A stretch of 51,995 nt of DNA from Clostridiaceae bacterium (GTDB lineage Bacteria; Bacillota; Clostridia; Oscillospirales; Butyricicoccaceae), in contig JAEDEU010000004.1 of NCBI GenBank assembly GCA_016293155.1, forward strand, positions 1 to 51,995, written 5' to 3'. The notes beneath the pieces are model-generated. The model saw only the letters and a program-made list of their open reading frames with translations. It was not told where the DNA came from and made no database searches. This document shows, piece by piece, positions 24,183-31,720 of the stretch (its first letter is position 1; every line of letters starts with the position of its first letter). The position numbers and the translations under genes are program-made.

Positions 24183-25322
24183 ATGAGTACGATTATCGGA
24201 AGGGTTCGCCCGGTGTTCCGGGGGGAGTGGGAGCCGGCAGCCGCCTACGCGGCGCTGGACATGGTGCGCAGCGCGGACGGGCTGGCCAGCTACACGGCGC
24301 TGAAGGACGTGCCCGCGGGCACTGCGCTGTCGGACGCAACCTATTGGGACAAGATCGTCGACATGACCAGCAGCGCGGCGCGTCCGCTGCCGGCGACCGC
24401 TGAGGGCAACCCCGCGCAGATCTGGCCCGACGCGGGCAGCGCGCTCCGGCCCGTGACCACGCTCGCGCCGGTGCAGTCCGGCAGCGGCGACCCGTCGCCG
24501 GACAACGTGCGGCCGATCTCCGGCTGGACGGGTGTGGGACTGACGCGGTGCGGGAAGAACCTGCTTTCGAAAGCGGCGGCAGGCACTCAAACGAGCAGAG
24601 GCATTACGTTTACTAGCAACGGCGATGGCTCTTATACCATCAAGGGGACGTCAACGGGCAGCATATCGATTGAGTTTACAACAGAAGTCCCTATAACAAT
24701 TCCTGTTGGTGCTTACCTTCATGTGGGTAACACAGGTGCGCTCAATGGTAATATAGCATTTGTTCCGCGCTTCACGGACAACACAACCGTTAGCTTTGCA
24801 TTTACTGTCGAAAACAGAGTTTGGAAAATCAGTGACGGTTATATAGGCAAAACCATAAAAGCGATTGGCATATACGTGAACGGCGTACAGACTGCGGATG
24901 TCACGCTCAAACCGATGATGTGCTTAGACGGGACATCCGGAGAGTTTGAACCTTATCAGGGCGACGCCTGCGCCGCCGACTTTGGGCAGACGGTGTACGG
25001 CGGGACGCTGGACTGGGCGACGGGCGTGCTGACGGTGACGCATGAACAGATGGACGCCTATGCGGGCGAGGCGCTGCCGGGCGAATGGATCAGCGACCGG
25101 GACATTTACGCGCCCGGCACAGCGCCGACGACCGGCGCGCAGGTCGTGTACAAACTGGCAACGCCCACCACCCTCCAGATCACGCCGCGGCAGATCGCCG
25201 CGCTGCCCGGGCTGAACACGCTGTTCACCGACGGGGACGGGCTGTCGGTGGGCTACAACAAGTCCATTGCGAGGATGTTCGAAGAGGTGCTTGCGCTCAT
25301 CCCCGCGGCCAGCGGCGCATAA
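24183..25322 (+). CDS. mosaic baseplate/receptor-binding protein
   Basis: 379 residues. The N-terminal 50 residues (RPVFRGEWEPAAAYAALDMV ... DATYWDKIVD) form a carbohydrate-binding-like anchor domain; residues 90-130 and the C-terminus (DFGQTVYGGTLDWATGVLTV, LATPTTLQITPRQIAALPG) are typical of phage minor structural proteins. The segment encoded by about 24570-24960 has much lower GC and different codon use than its flanks (SNGDGSYTIKGTSTGSISIE), indicating an imported jelly-roll-like module. Likely binds host glycans (inference). Confidence 0.75.
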   Translation: MSTIIGRVRPVFRGEWEPAAAYAALDMVRSADGLASYTALKDVPAGTALSDATYWDKIVDMTSSAARPLPATAEGNPAQIWPDAGSALRPVTTLAPVQSGSGDPSPDNVRPISGWTGVGLTRCGKNLLSKAAAGTQTSRGITFTSNGDGSYTIKGTSTGSISIEFTTEVPITIPVGAYLHVGNTGALNGNIAFVPRFTDNTTVSFAFTVENRVWKISDGYIGKTIKAIGIYVNGVQTADVTLKPMMCLDGTSGEFEPYQGDACAADFGQTVYGGTLDWATGVLTVTHEQMDAYAGEALPGEWISDRDIYAPGTAPTTGAQVVYKLATPTTLQITPRQIAALPGLNTLFTDGDGLSVGYNKSIARMFEEVLALIPAASGA

Positions 25323-25382
25323 CCGCGCCCTGCAACGATGTATACAAGGCTGTAATGATGACAGCAGGATAAGGAGGTATAT

Positions 25383-25763
25383 ATGCCTTTCCAGTTTAAT
25401 AGCGAGACGCGCGGCATTGTGATGGCGGCGGGAGATACGGCAGACTTGTATGTTTCCGTGGACTGGGCCGGACTGGCGGACGGGGACGCGGTGCTGTTCG
25501 CTGTCTGCGACCGGCGCGGCAATGACCTGATGGTAAAGGCCGCAGATGTGTCGGACGGCAAAGCGCACGTGCGGCTGTGCAATCATGACACCCGCGATCT
25601 GGACGCAGGGCGGTACAAGTGGCAGCTCAGGATTGTGACCAGCCCTGCCCGGGACGATGCGGGGAACGTGATTGCGGACGAATGTTCGGACGATGTGATC
25701 TCGGTGTTTGACGATGGCGAACTGCCCGATTTTCGGCTAACCCGGACGGGCGCAAGGGTATAA
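25383..25763 (+). CDS. small baseplate-associated protein
   Basis: 126 residues, start after AAGGAGGTATAT. Beta-strand pattern DTADLYVSVDWAGLADGDAV and YKWQLRIVTSPARDDAGNV resembles BppU-like N-terminal domains that plug fibres into the baseplate. Located among fibre genes. Family assignment is tentative. Confidence 0.65.
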   Translation: MPFQFNSETRGIVMAAGDTADLYVSVDWAGLADGDAVLFAVCDRRGNDLMVKAADVSDGKAHVRLCNHDTRDLDAGRYKWQLRIVTSPARDDAGNVIADECSDDVISVFDDGELPDFRLTRTGARV

Positions 25764-25778
25764 GGAGGTGCGGCAACA

Positions 25779-26237
25779 ATGGCGGATGTGTTGAATCCCA
25801 TGCCGGGCATGGATGTGGCAGTAGACGCGGATATGCCCTCCGCGAAGGTGGAGATCACAGTGCAGGGCGAAGGTGGATACTACACCCCCCACATCTCTGA
25901 GAGCGGAGAGCTAAACTGGACACCCAGCAGCGCATACATGCCCGCCGTGGCATCGGCGAACGTCCGTGGCCCGCAAGGGCCGCAAGGCGCGACCGGCCCT
26001 CAAGGCGAACCTGGCCCCAATGGCGAACCCGGAGCGACCGGCCCTCAAGGCCCGCAGGGTGATGCAGGCCCGCAAGGCCCCAAGGGCGATACCGGTGAGA
26101 TCGGCCCGGCGGGGCCAGCGGGTGCGGACGGCTATACGCCGGTTAAGGGAGTGGACTACTACACCGACGCTGACAAGGATGAGCTAGTGCAGGCTGTGAT
26201 GAGCGCGCTGCCTGCGGCGGAAGGAGTGAGCTACTGA
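25779..26237 (+). CDS. collagen-like tail fibre protein
   Basis: 152 residues, AAGGAGGTGCGGCAAC before the start. Residues about 63-119 are Gly-X-Y repeats (GPQGPQGATGPQGEPGPNGE and so on) that form a collagen-type triple helix. The N-terminal domain (DVAVDADMPSAKVEITVQGE) anchors it and the C-terminal end (GYTPVKGVDYYTDADKDELV) is a common fibre module. A trimeric fibre with a collagen shaft is inferred. Gene stop overlaps the next start. Confidence 0.85.
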   Translation: MADVLNPMPGMDVAVDADMPSAKVEITVQGEGGYYTPHISESGELNWTPSSAYMPAVASANVRGPQGPQGATGPQGEPGPNGEPGATGPQGPQGDAGPQGPKGDTGEIGPAGPAGADGYTPVKGVDYYTDADKDELVQAVMSALPAAEGVSY

Positions 26238-26527
26238 TGGCATACCGAAAAGTAGATGAAGCAAGCCTTACTGAGGTAGCGGATGCCATCAGAGCGAAAA
26301 GCGGCACGATGGATAAGATGGAGTTCCCGGGTGGGTTCGTCAGCGCAGTACAGGCGATCCAGACCGGCGGGGGCGGAGATAGTGTGACGGATGATGGCAA
26401 TGGGAACATAACGATCAACGCACTATATTCCTTTACCTATACTGATGACGGGAACGGGAATCTGACTGGCGCAACTGTGTCCGGCACAAGCTCAACAGAT
26501 GATTCCGGCAATGTAATTTTTGGCTAG
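26237..26527 (+). CDS. small tail-associated protein
   Basis: 96 residues, ATG overlapping the previous stop. The N-terminal helix pair (KVDEASLTEVADAIRAKSG, then KMEFPGGFVSAVQAI) is a very common module at fibre loci of Clostridia phages; a Gly-rich linker leads to a short beta segment with DDGNGNxT repeats. Probably a fibre adaptor. Function not established. Confidence 0.7.
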   Translation: MAYRKVDEASLTEVADAIRAKSGTMDKMEFPGGFVSAVQAIQTGGGGDSVTDDGNGNITINALYSFTYTDDGNGNLTGATVSGTSSTDDSGNVIFG

Positions 26528-26538
26528 GAGGGACAAAC

Positions 26539-27426
26539 ATGGCGAACAAAGAATTGAAATCCATTAAATTCCCGGGATTGGTTGATACCTATACGGTAAA
26601 CAGCATGCCAGATGGCGCAAGCGCAAACCAGCAGCTTGTAACTGATAAAGATGGTATTGCGAAATGGGAGGAGAGACCTTACTATAAGGAAAGTTCCTTT
26701 TACAGCCCGAATGAATTATACGGCAGGGAACTTTTTCCGTGCAATATCACTGTGGAGACTACCGAACACGGTAACATTGCGCAGTTTCCCATTGCGTCTT
26801 ACCTCTTTGATAATTTCGAGGAAGTCCGGGTAATTTTTGACGGCGAAGAATATTCTTGCGTGGAAAAAACGACAAGCGATGGTGCTTGGTATATCGGTGG
26901 AAACATGGAAACGATGAATTTTGACGAATACCCGTTTATCATTGTTAAGAATGGCGTAATTGCCACTAAAATAGCTGGCGAACATACCATTGATGCGTCC
27001 GTAAAGTCATCTACTATCGTAGCGAATTACATGCCTAAGCTAACGATCAACACGCTTAAAACCGGTGATGGCATCCCTTATATTTCAGAAAACGATTTGC
27101 AAAGAATCGCTACAGCGTATCAGAACAATATTCCTATTTATATCAACACCATCTACGATAATGCTAGAATGATTATGTATGTAAAAGAATTAAATAATAG
27201 CCTTATACATGCATCTTGTTCGCAGACAGATAGTTACGGTTGTGTGGCTGTGTATGCACATACGTATTTGAGAAGTGACGGTAATCTCTATGAAAAGAGT
27301 AAAATGATACAGGGGACTGTTTCGGAGAATGGCAACTACGCTCCCGTAATGTACATCAATAATAAGTATTACAGAATCGGTATTAGCGACTCTGGTACTC
27401 TCACTGCTACCAAAGTAACCAAATAA
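26539..27426 (+). CDS. low-GC putative receptor-binding protein
   Basis: 295 residues, ATG 26539 after TAGGAGGGACAAAC. The first 45 residues (KSIKFPGLVDTYTVNSMPDG ... DKDGIAKWEERPYY) are an attachment module shared by many fibre-tip proteins. The rest is beta-rich and unrecognised. The gene is far more AT-rich than the head and tail genes, with AT-ending codons throughout, indicating recent acquisition of a receptor-specificity module. Confidence 0.75.
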   Translation: MANKELKSIKFPGLVDTYTVNSMPDGASANQQLVTDKDGIAKWEERPYYKESSFYSPNELYGRELFPCNITVETTEHGNIAQFPIASYLFDNFEEVRVIFDGEEYSCVEKTTSDGAWYIGGNMETMNFDEYPFIIVKNGVIATKIAGEHTIDASVKSSTIVANYMPKLTINTLKTGDGIPYISENDLQRIATAYQNNIPIYINTIYDNARMIMYVKELNNSLIHASCSQTDSYGCVAVYAHTYLRSDGNLYEKSKMIQGTVSENGNYAPVMYINNKYYRIGISDSGTLTATKVTK

Positions 27427-27489
27427 CCGGCATTCAGTACCGCTCTGCGGGGCTTTATTATGCAAAATTAACCAATGGAGGAGAAACAC

Positions 27490-27659
27490 ATGGCAGTATT
27501 GATTGGTTCTGCGCGGAGCAGCTACGGAAACACTACCATCGGCGACAGAACAACGGCAAGGAAGTCAGCACTGGAAATTGGTACCCGCATTCCAAGGGCT
27601 GGTACGTGCTGCGCGCGAAGGATAAAACGGCGCTGAGTGTGTCGACGATCTATCCATAG
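27490..27659 (+). pseudogene. truncated, frameshifted endolysin N-terminus
   Basis: ATG 27490 follows AATGGAGGAGAAAC and opens MAVLIGSARSSYGNTTIGD. A one-base deletion near 27546 breaks the frame; restoring it gives QNNGKEVSTGNWYPHSKGWY then VLRAKDKTA, the typical N-terminus of a Firmicutes phage cell-wall hydrolase. Homology then stops and the frame continues LSVSTIYP to an amber codon at 27657-27659, with WREGV following in the same frame. It is a relic joining a lysin start to a carbohydrate-binding tail. Confidence 0.75.
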
Positions 27660-27671
27660 TGGCGCGAGGGC

Positions 27672-27965
27672 GTGACCTACACCACCGGGCAGCGTGTGCG
27701 GCATGACGGCACGCTGTACAAGGTTTTGCAGGATCATACGTCACAAGCGTATTGGATGCCGGACACAACTCCTTCGCTGTTTGCGAAAGTATTGATCCCT
27801 GACCCGGAAACGATCACGGAATGGGAACGTCCGGACAGCACGAACCCATATGCGAAGGGCGACAAGGTGACGCACAACGGCAAGACGTGGATGAGCAGCA
27901 TCGACGGCAATGTGTGGGAGCCCGGCGTTGTTGGCACAGAATCCCTGTGGGAACAGGTTATTTGA
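27672..27965 (+). CDS. carbohydrate-binding module remnant (CBM5/12-like)
   Basis: Open from GTG 27672, in frame with the upstream relic but cut off by TAG 27657. Two short chitin/peptidoglycan-binding-like repeats are visible: GQRVRHDGTLYKVLQDHTSQ with PSLFAKVLIPD, and KGDKVTHNGKTWMSSIDGNV ending in LWEQVI. No ribosome binding site precedes the GTG, so it is probably untranslated unless the amber codon is read through. The 3' end overlaps the antisense endonuclease gene by eight bases. Confidence 0.5.
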   Translation: MTYTTGQRVRHDGTLYKVLQDHTSQAYWMPDTTPSLFAKVLIPDPETITEWERPDSTNPYAKGDKVTHNGKTWMSSIDGNVWEPGVVGTESLWEQVI

Positions 27966-28692
27966 CCGGCTCCAGAACGTCGGTGTCATACGCCCAGCGA
28001 TAGCCACCGCATGTTTTATTCTTACCTCGGCAACATTTAATGATTGTCGAAAGGTTGAGAGATAGTTCTTTCGCCGCTTGCGAAGCGTATTCATATCGCT
28101 TGATCACTTCGCCTGAAGTCGAAAGCTGAACGACAGGCTTTGCGCTGGGGTTTGCTTTGCCGGAGACGTTCGCGTGGTTTTTACTCATACGCACACGGGT
28201 TTCTGCCGTGAATTCTCTGGCGCGAAGTTTGGCCTTTACCTCTTCGTTGTGGTGTTTGCCTTTGAACGGATTCGGATGGGTGGAATAGTACGCCTTCAAG
28301 GTGTTTGATATTTTATTCCGCTGTTCATCGGTAATTACACGACCGACAGAGTTTTTGTTCCCTATTCTCGAAGCACTCATTTTCATCCTGCTTTCTATCG
28401 TAAAAGAACCGTCTCCGCCTTCGCGCAAATTATATCCGAATTGCTTATCAGTGAGATTCCATTCTTTGATTAAGTGAATTTCGATTGCTTTTGCTTCATC
28501 GAGCGTGAGACCTTCAAATAATATCGTGTGTTGGAATGAATCCCACCCATATTTTTGAATGGCACGATAGAAATAAAAGTTTTTCTTATATCCGGAACCA
28601 TTCGACCACCTTTGTTCGGCTGAAGTGCAAGTGATGCCAACATATCGCTTGCCAGATGGAGATGTGTGGCAATAAACGAGATAATTACACAT
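27958..28692 (-). CDS. GIY-YIG homing endonuclease with NUMOD DNA-binding repeats
   Basis: 244 residues from ATG 28692; an upstream GTG at 28725 lies at or before the expected transcription start and is rejected. The catalytic module spans residues 3-90: YLVYC and YVGIT are the GIY and YIG strands, R28 and E71 (AIEIHLIKEW) the expected catalytic residues. The middle (GDGSFTIESRMKMSASRIGN, SNTLKAYYSTHPNPFKGKHH) holds NUMOD3-like repeats and the C-terminus (KPVVQLSTSGEVIKRYEYAS ... KNKTCGGYRWAYD) a NUMOD1-type helix-turn-helix. It lies antisense to the late genes and is AT-rich, as a free-standing mobile endonuclease. Confidence 0.92.
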   Translation of the reverse strand: MCNYLVYCHTSPSGKRYVGITCTSAEQRWSNGSGYKKNFYFYRAIQKYGWDSFQHTILFEGLTLDEAKAIEIHLIKEWNLTDKQFGYNLREGGDGSFTIESRMKMSASRIGNKNSVGRVITDEQRNKISNTLKAYYSTHPNPFKGKHHNEEVKAKLRAREFTAETRVRMSKNHANVSGKANPSAKPVVQLSTSGEVIKRYEYASQAAKELSLNLSTIIKCCRGKNKTCGGYRWAYDTDVLEPVK

Positions 28693-28729
28693 AACGACAA
28701 CCGTCCATTCTTTGTTTGTTTTCACCTAT

Positions 28730-28758
28730 ATTTTATACCAAATAATGGTAGAATACAA
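28730..28758 (-). promoter_or_regulatory. promoter/operator of the homing endonuclease
   Basis: Minus-strand TTGTAT (28753-28758), 17-base spacer, TAAAAT (28730-28735). The spacer contains a TACCA/TGGTA dyad nearly identical to the one at 31569-31586 (see findings). Confidence 0.7.
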
Positions 28759-28834
28759 GCCGGGCGTGTACGGATGGAGCGAAATTGAATAACACCGATT
28801 CACAGCGGATCGGAGAGAGAAAGGAGAACTACAC

Positions 28835-29839
28835 ATGGCGATTAAGAGAATGCCCATCGGACTGTTTGTGTCGCAGTTGGAGGCCGCGCTGAACCGCAAG
28901 GACGGCTACATCATGGGCGCGACGGGACAGGATCCGAAGAAGTGGAGCACGGGCAGCTGGTGGTTTACGCAGTATTCCGGCAGCCAGAAGACGAAGGCGC
29001 TGTACTGGCGCGAGCACGCGGCCCGCGTGTGGGACTGCAACGGCCTTGCGGAGGGTCTCTACAAGGACTTCTCCGGCGTGGACGTCAACACCAAGGCCCG
29101 CTACAACTACTCCGGCTGGTGCGGAGAGAAGGGCAAGGGCATGATCCCCGCGGCGAAGCGCTGCGCAGGCGCGGCGGTGTTCTGGGGCGATTCAGCCTCC
29201 AGCATCCATCACGTGGCGTATCTGTACAAGCCCGTGGACGCCTCCAAGCCCACCGGCGACTGGTACATCATCGAGGCGCGCGGCGTGATGTACGGCGTGG
29301 TGCGCACGAAGCTGTCTGCACGCAAGCCCAACTTCTGGGGAATCATGGACAAGTATTTCGATTATGCCGACGCGGACTACGTGCCCGCCGAGCCCGCCCT
29401 CGGCGAGCGCATCTTGAAAAACGGCATGGAGGGCGGCGACGTGAAGGCCATGCAAGAGAACCTGCTCGCGCTGGGCTACGACTGCGGCAAGTGGGGCGCG
29501 GACGGCGAGTTCGGCGACGCAACGGAGCTGGCGCTGCGCGCGTTCCAGGCAGACCACGGCTGCGGTGTGGACGGCGAGTACGGCCCGGAGAGCCATGCGG
29601 CCATGCTGAAGGCGCTAGATGCGGTCAAGGCCCCCGAACAGCCGCGGAGCGTGAAGATCGTCGGCGGACAGTGCTGGGTGCGCACGGCTCCGAACACGGA
29701 TGGCGCGAAGCTGGGCGTGGCGAAGGAGGGCGCTGTGCTGCCGTATGGCGGACAGACCGGCGAAAACGGATGGATGCTGGTGGAATACGACAATCAGAAC
29801 GGCTGGGTTTCGGGCAAATACGGCAGACTGGAGGGCTGA
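28835..29839 (+). CDS. endolysin: NlpC/P60 + peptidoglycan-binding + SH3b
   Basis: 334 residues, start after GAAAGGAGAACTACAC. Residues 1-175 form an NlpC/P60-like cysteine peptidase with C68 (VWDCNGLAEGLYKDF) and His125/126 (SIHHVAYLY). Residues 190-262 are a PG_binding_1 domain (LKNGMEGGDVKAMQENLLAL, GEFGDATELALRAFQADHG). Residues 270-334 are an SH3b domain (CWVRTAPNTDGAKLGVAK, NGWVSGKYGRLEG). It degrades the cell wall at lysis, and is the functional replacement for the decayed lysin at 27490. XhlA-like and holin genes follow. Confidence 0.93.
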   Translation: MAIKRMPIGLFVSQLEAALNRKDGYIMGATGQDPKKWSTGSWWFTQYSGSQKTKALYWREHAARVWDCNGLAEGLYKDFSGVDVNTKARYNYSGWCGEKGKGMIPAAKRCAGAAVFWGDSASSIHHVAYLYKPVDASKPTGDWYIIEARGVMYGVVRTKLSARKPNFWGIMDKYFDYADADYVPAEPALGERILKNGMEGGDVKAMQENLLALGYDCGKWGADGEFGDATELALRAFQADHGCGVDGEYGPESHAAMLKALDAVKAPEQPRSVKIVGGQCWVRTAPNTDGAKLGVAKEGAVLPYGGQTGENGWMLVEYDNQNGWVSGKYGRLEG

Positions 29840-29844
29840 TTCCG

Positions 29845-30195
29845 ATGGAGAAGTTCTGCGTGAATCACGACGAAGCGATCGCGAAACTGCGCGAGGATGC
29901 AGCGGCCAACGAGCGGGAGCATGAGAGCTTCCGCCGTCGGCTGCATGAGCACGACGAAAAGATTGCGGAAATGTCCGGGCTTATGTTGGCCATCCAGCGG
30001 CAGGGCGACGCCATCGAATCGATGACAAATACGCTGAAAGGCCTGAAGACATCTGTTGACAACGTTGAAAAGCGCGTGGCGGATATCGAAAAGGAACCCG
30101 GCGAGAAGTGGAAGAAGGTCGCCTTTGAGGTCGTGAAATACGTTGTACTGGCGGCGGTGGGCGTCGCTGTGGGATACATCGCGAAAGGAGTTTGA
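29845..30195 (+). CDS. XhlA-like holin-associated protein
   Basis: 116 residues. A long coiled coil (residues 10-85) with RRRLHEHDEKIAEMSGLM and SMTNTLKGLKTSVDNVEKRV, then one C-terminal membrane span (VVKYVVLAAVGVAVGYIA). This is the plan of haemolysin XhlA-family proteins, which assist holins at the membrane. Encoded six bases after the endolysin and directly before the holin. Confidence 0.82.
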   Translation: MEKFCVNHDEAIAKLREDAAANEREHESFRRRLHEHDEKIAEMSGLMLAIQRQGDAIESMTNTLKGLKTSVDNVEKRVADIEKEPGEKWKKVAFEVVKYVVLAAVGVAVGYIAKGV

Positions 30196-30197
30196 AT

Positions 30198-30416
30198 ATG
30201 AACGAATTTTTGCAGAATCTGGCCGCGCTGATCAAGGTGAAGACGATCGTGACCATGGTGGTGATTGCCATCTTCGCGGTATTGGCGGTGCGCGGCGACA
30301 TTACGCCGGACAATGTGATGATCATCGTGTCCACTGTGGTTGCGTTCTACTTTGGCACGCAGGCCGAAAAGAAGTCCGTGCCCGCTGCGGAGGAACCCGA
30401 AGCGCCGCAGGAATAA
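30198..30416 (+). CDS. holin
   Basis: 72 residues from ATG 30198 (GAAAGGAGTTTGAAT). Two hydrophobic segments (VTMVVIAIFAVLAV and VMIIVSTVVAFYFG) separated by a short charged turn RGDITPDN, and a Glu/Pro-rich C-terminus: the topology of small class II-like holins of Firmicutes phages. It times lysis by permeabilising the membrane so the endolysin reaches the wall. Confidence 0.85.
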   Translation: MNEFLQNLAALIKVKTIVTMVVIAIFAVLAVRGDITPDNVMIIVSTVVAFYFGTQAEKKSVPAAEEPEAPQE

Positions 30417-30426
30417 GGAGGATCCT

Positions 30427-30699
30427 ATGAGCTCTACGCTGTATCGCGAGTTTCCGCAATTCGACGGCGTGAACTCATCCACCATGTGCCGGCTGATTCT
30501 GGAGGCACGGCTGTCGCCCACGGACGTGCAGATCGCCGCCTCCCGGCTGGTATGGGGCATGGATTATCCGGATATTGCCGCCGCCCTCGGGCGCGACCGC
30601 AGCGGCGTTTCCGAGCGGCTGCGGGAGATCATCGTGCCGCGAATCGAGATGGTGATGTTTCCATCGGACAAAGGCGATCCAATGCACGCCGTGCGTTAG
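30427..30699 (+). CDS. small helix-turn-helix protein after the lysis genes
   Basis: 90 residues, start after AAGGAGGATCCT. Residues 28-70 (LSPTDVQIAASRLVWGMDYP, DIAAALGRDRSGVSERLREI) form a sigma-region-4/HTH-like unit resembling the end of small phage regulators. It closes the rightward late transcript, ahead of a strong terminator. Role unknown; could be a late regulator or a non-regulatory DNA-binding protein. Confidence 0.7.
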   Translation: MSSTLYREFPQFDGVNSSTMCRLILEARLSPTDVQIAASRLVWGMDYPDIAAALGRDRSGVSERLREIIVPRIEMVMFPSDKGDPMHAVR

Positions 30700-30738
30700 G
30701 CAACGCACATGTGCTATAGAAATGCAATAGAAATCATT

Positions 30739-30774
30739 AAAAACAGCACCCCCAGCAGGGAGTGCTGTTTTTTT
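30739..30774. terminator. bidirectional terminator at end of late operon
   Basis: 11-bp stem AAAAACAGCAC/GTGCTGTTTTT, with an inner CCC/GGG pairing, followed by T-rich sequence (TTTTTTTG then TTTTT). A-rich upstream flank makes it usable from the minus strand too; the leftward regulator gene ends at 30779, so it separates convergent transcripts. Confidence 0.9.
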
Positions 30775-30778
30775 GTTT

Positions 30779-30994
30779 TTAGGCTAGGATATCTTCGATC
30801 CGGCAACCGAGCGCCGATGCAATCTTGATCAGATAGCCCGCGCCCGGCTTTGTACCGGATTCCCACCGGCTGATATCCTTCTGCCGGCATCCGATCCGCT
30901 CTGCAAGCTGCCCCTGTGTCAGCCCGCGCTCCATCCGGAGGCGGGCCAGCGCGCTGTCGTTGGTGTGGCGGGGTTGCGTGCGATAGTCAGTCAT
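30779..30994 (-). CDS. XRE-family small repressor-like protein
   Basis: 71 residues from ATG 30994 (an ATG seven codons upstream at 31015 is possible); it overlaps the upstream gene. A complete Cro/CI helix-turn-helix is visible: LARLRMERGLTQGQLAERIG, CRQKDISRWESGTKPGAGYL, ending in IASALGCRIEDILA. No other domain. It is last in a leftward three-gene operon from the promoter at 31565-31593, whose spacer holds a dyad that this protein could bind (inference). Confidence 0.82.
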   Translation of the reverse strand: MTDYRTQPRHTNDSALARLRMERGLTQGQLAERIGCRQKDISRWESGTKPGAGYLIKIASALGCRIEDILA

Positions 30995-31307
30995 GGGGCG
31001 CCTCATCCCTGTCACCGTCGATTACTTCGAGCGCGACGTGATGGCTTTGATGACCATCGTACCAGCACAGGCCAGGTGCGTCCCCATTGATGGTGGTCAG
31101 CACTTCGGCGAGCGTGTAGGGCCACGGCATGCCGGGAACGTTGACGATGACCTCCCCGATTTCATTGTGATATGGCTTGAAATCGTACGGAATCTCTACG
31201 ATAACCTGCTCAGACACCTTTGCGTGACCGTGCGGGGCGGTCGCGGTGTAAACGGTCTGATACTCGTGGGCGAGTACGCCGTAGTTGGCGTATATGGTAG
31301 TTTTCAT
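30987..31307 (-). CDS. hypothetical protein of the leftward operon
   Basis: 106 residues from ATG 31307, preceded on its strand by GCGGAGGACGAACAC; a longer upstream frame overlaps the gene at 31324 and is not used. Beta-rich N-terminus (YANYGVLAHEYQTVYTATAP) and a C-terminal part with WYDGHQSHHVALEVIDGD. Not recognised. Its stop overlaps the start of the XRE gene. Confidence 0.7.
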   Translation of the reverse strand: MKTTIYANYGVLAHEYQTVYTATAPHGHAKVSEQVIVEIPYDFKPYHNEIGEVIVNVPGMPWPYTLAEVLTTINGDAPGLCWYDGHQSHHVALEVIDGDRDEAPHD

Positions 31308-31323
31308 GTGTTCGTCCTCCGCA

Positions 31324-31527
31324 TCAATGCACGTCGTAAGAGTACAGGTAACTGTCGCCAACATCATAAGCGTCCAAAGGTTTGCCATAGACATTGGCTT
31401 TCACTGCGACTTCGGAATCAGGGTATTTATTACGCAGGCTGTCAGCGTAATCAAGCGCCTCTATTTTGCGTGCGAAAGATCCCATCATCCAGCCTCCCTT
31501 GATTACCACGAATTCATAAAACTTCAT
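31324..31527 (-). CDS. small hypothetical protein, first in leftward operon
   Basis: 67 residues, ATG 31527, with GAGAGAGGAAGGGAAC upstream. Alternating pattern with FYEFVVIKGGWMMGSFARKI, ALDYADSLRNKYPDSEVAVK and a tyrosine-rich end (YLYSYDVH). Read first from the strong minus-strand promoter at 31565-31593. No known family recognised. Confidence 0.7.
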   Translation of the reverse strand: MKFYEFVVIKGGWMMGSFARKIEALDYADSLRNKYPDSEVAVKANVYGKPLDAYDVGDSYLYSYDVH

Positions 31528-31564
31528 TTTATTTGTTCCCTTCCTCTCTCAACCTTGTGATTGT

Positions 31565-31593
31565 ATTATATACCAAATATGGTATATTGTCAA
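31565..31593 (-). promoter_or_regulatory. consensus promoter with operator in spacer
   Basis: Minus strand TTGACA (31588-31593), 17-base spacer, TATAAT (31565-31570). A dyad TATACCA-AATA-TGGTATA (31569-31586) fills the spacer and overlaps the -10, so a bound repressor would block polymerase. Confidence 0.92.
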
Positions 31594-31680
31594 TACCCAA
31601 ATCAAAAAAATTGAAAAAAATCTCACAGATTCCGCACAGCTTCCCACGGCGAAATGCGGGAGATGGGATAATCAAGTCAA

Positions 31681-31694
31681 GAGATGGCCATCTC
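31681..31694. promoter_or_regulatory. 14-bp perfect palindrome
   Basis: GAGATGGCCATCTC lies in the roughly 190-bp gap between the leftward operon and the rightward cassette starting at 31721. A possible operator or leader element; no clear promoter was found for the cassette. Confidence 0.4.
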
Positions 31695-31720
31695 GATCCA
31701 TCAACAAGGAGGACATGATT

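Noticed and set aside
27657..27659. TAG recoding as glutamine
   Set aside because: Only one such site exists, it lies in a gene already broken by a frameshift, and other damaged genes use TAA and TGA.
28693..28725. GTG start at 28725 for the GIY-YIG gene
   Set aside because: The -10 at 28730-28735 places the transcription start near 28723, so this codon would not be in the mRNA. The GIY motif also begins right after ATG 28692.
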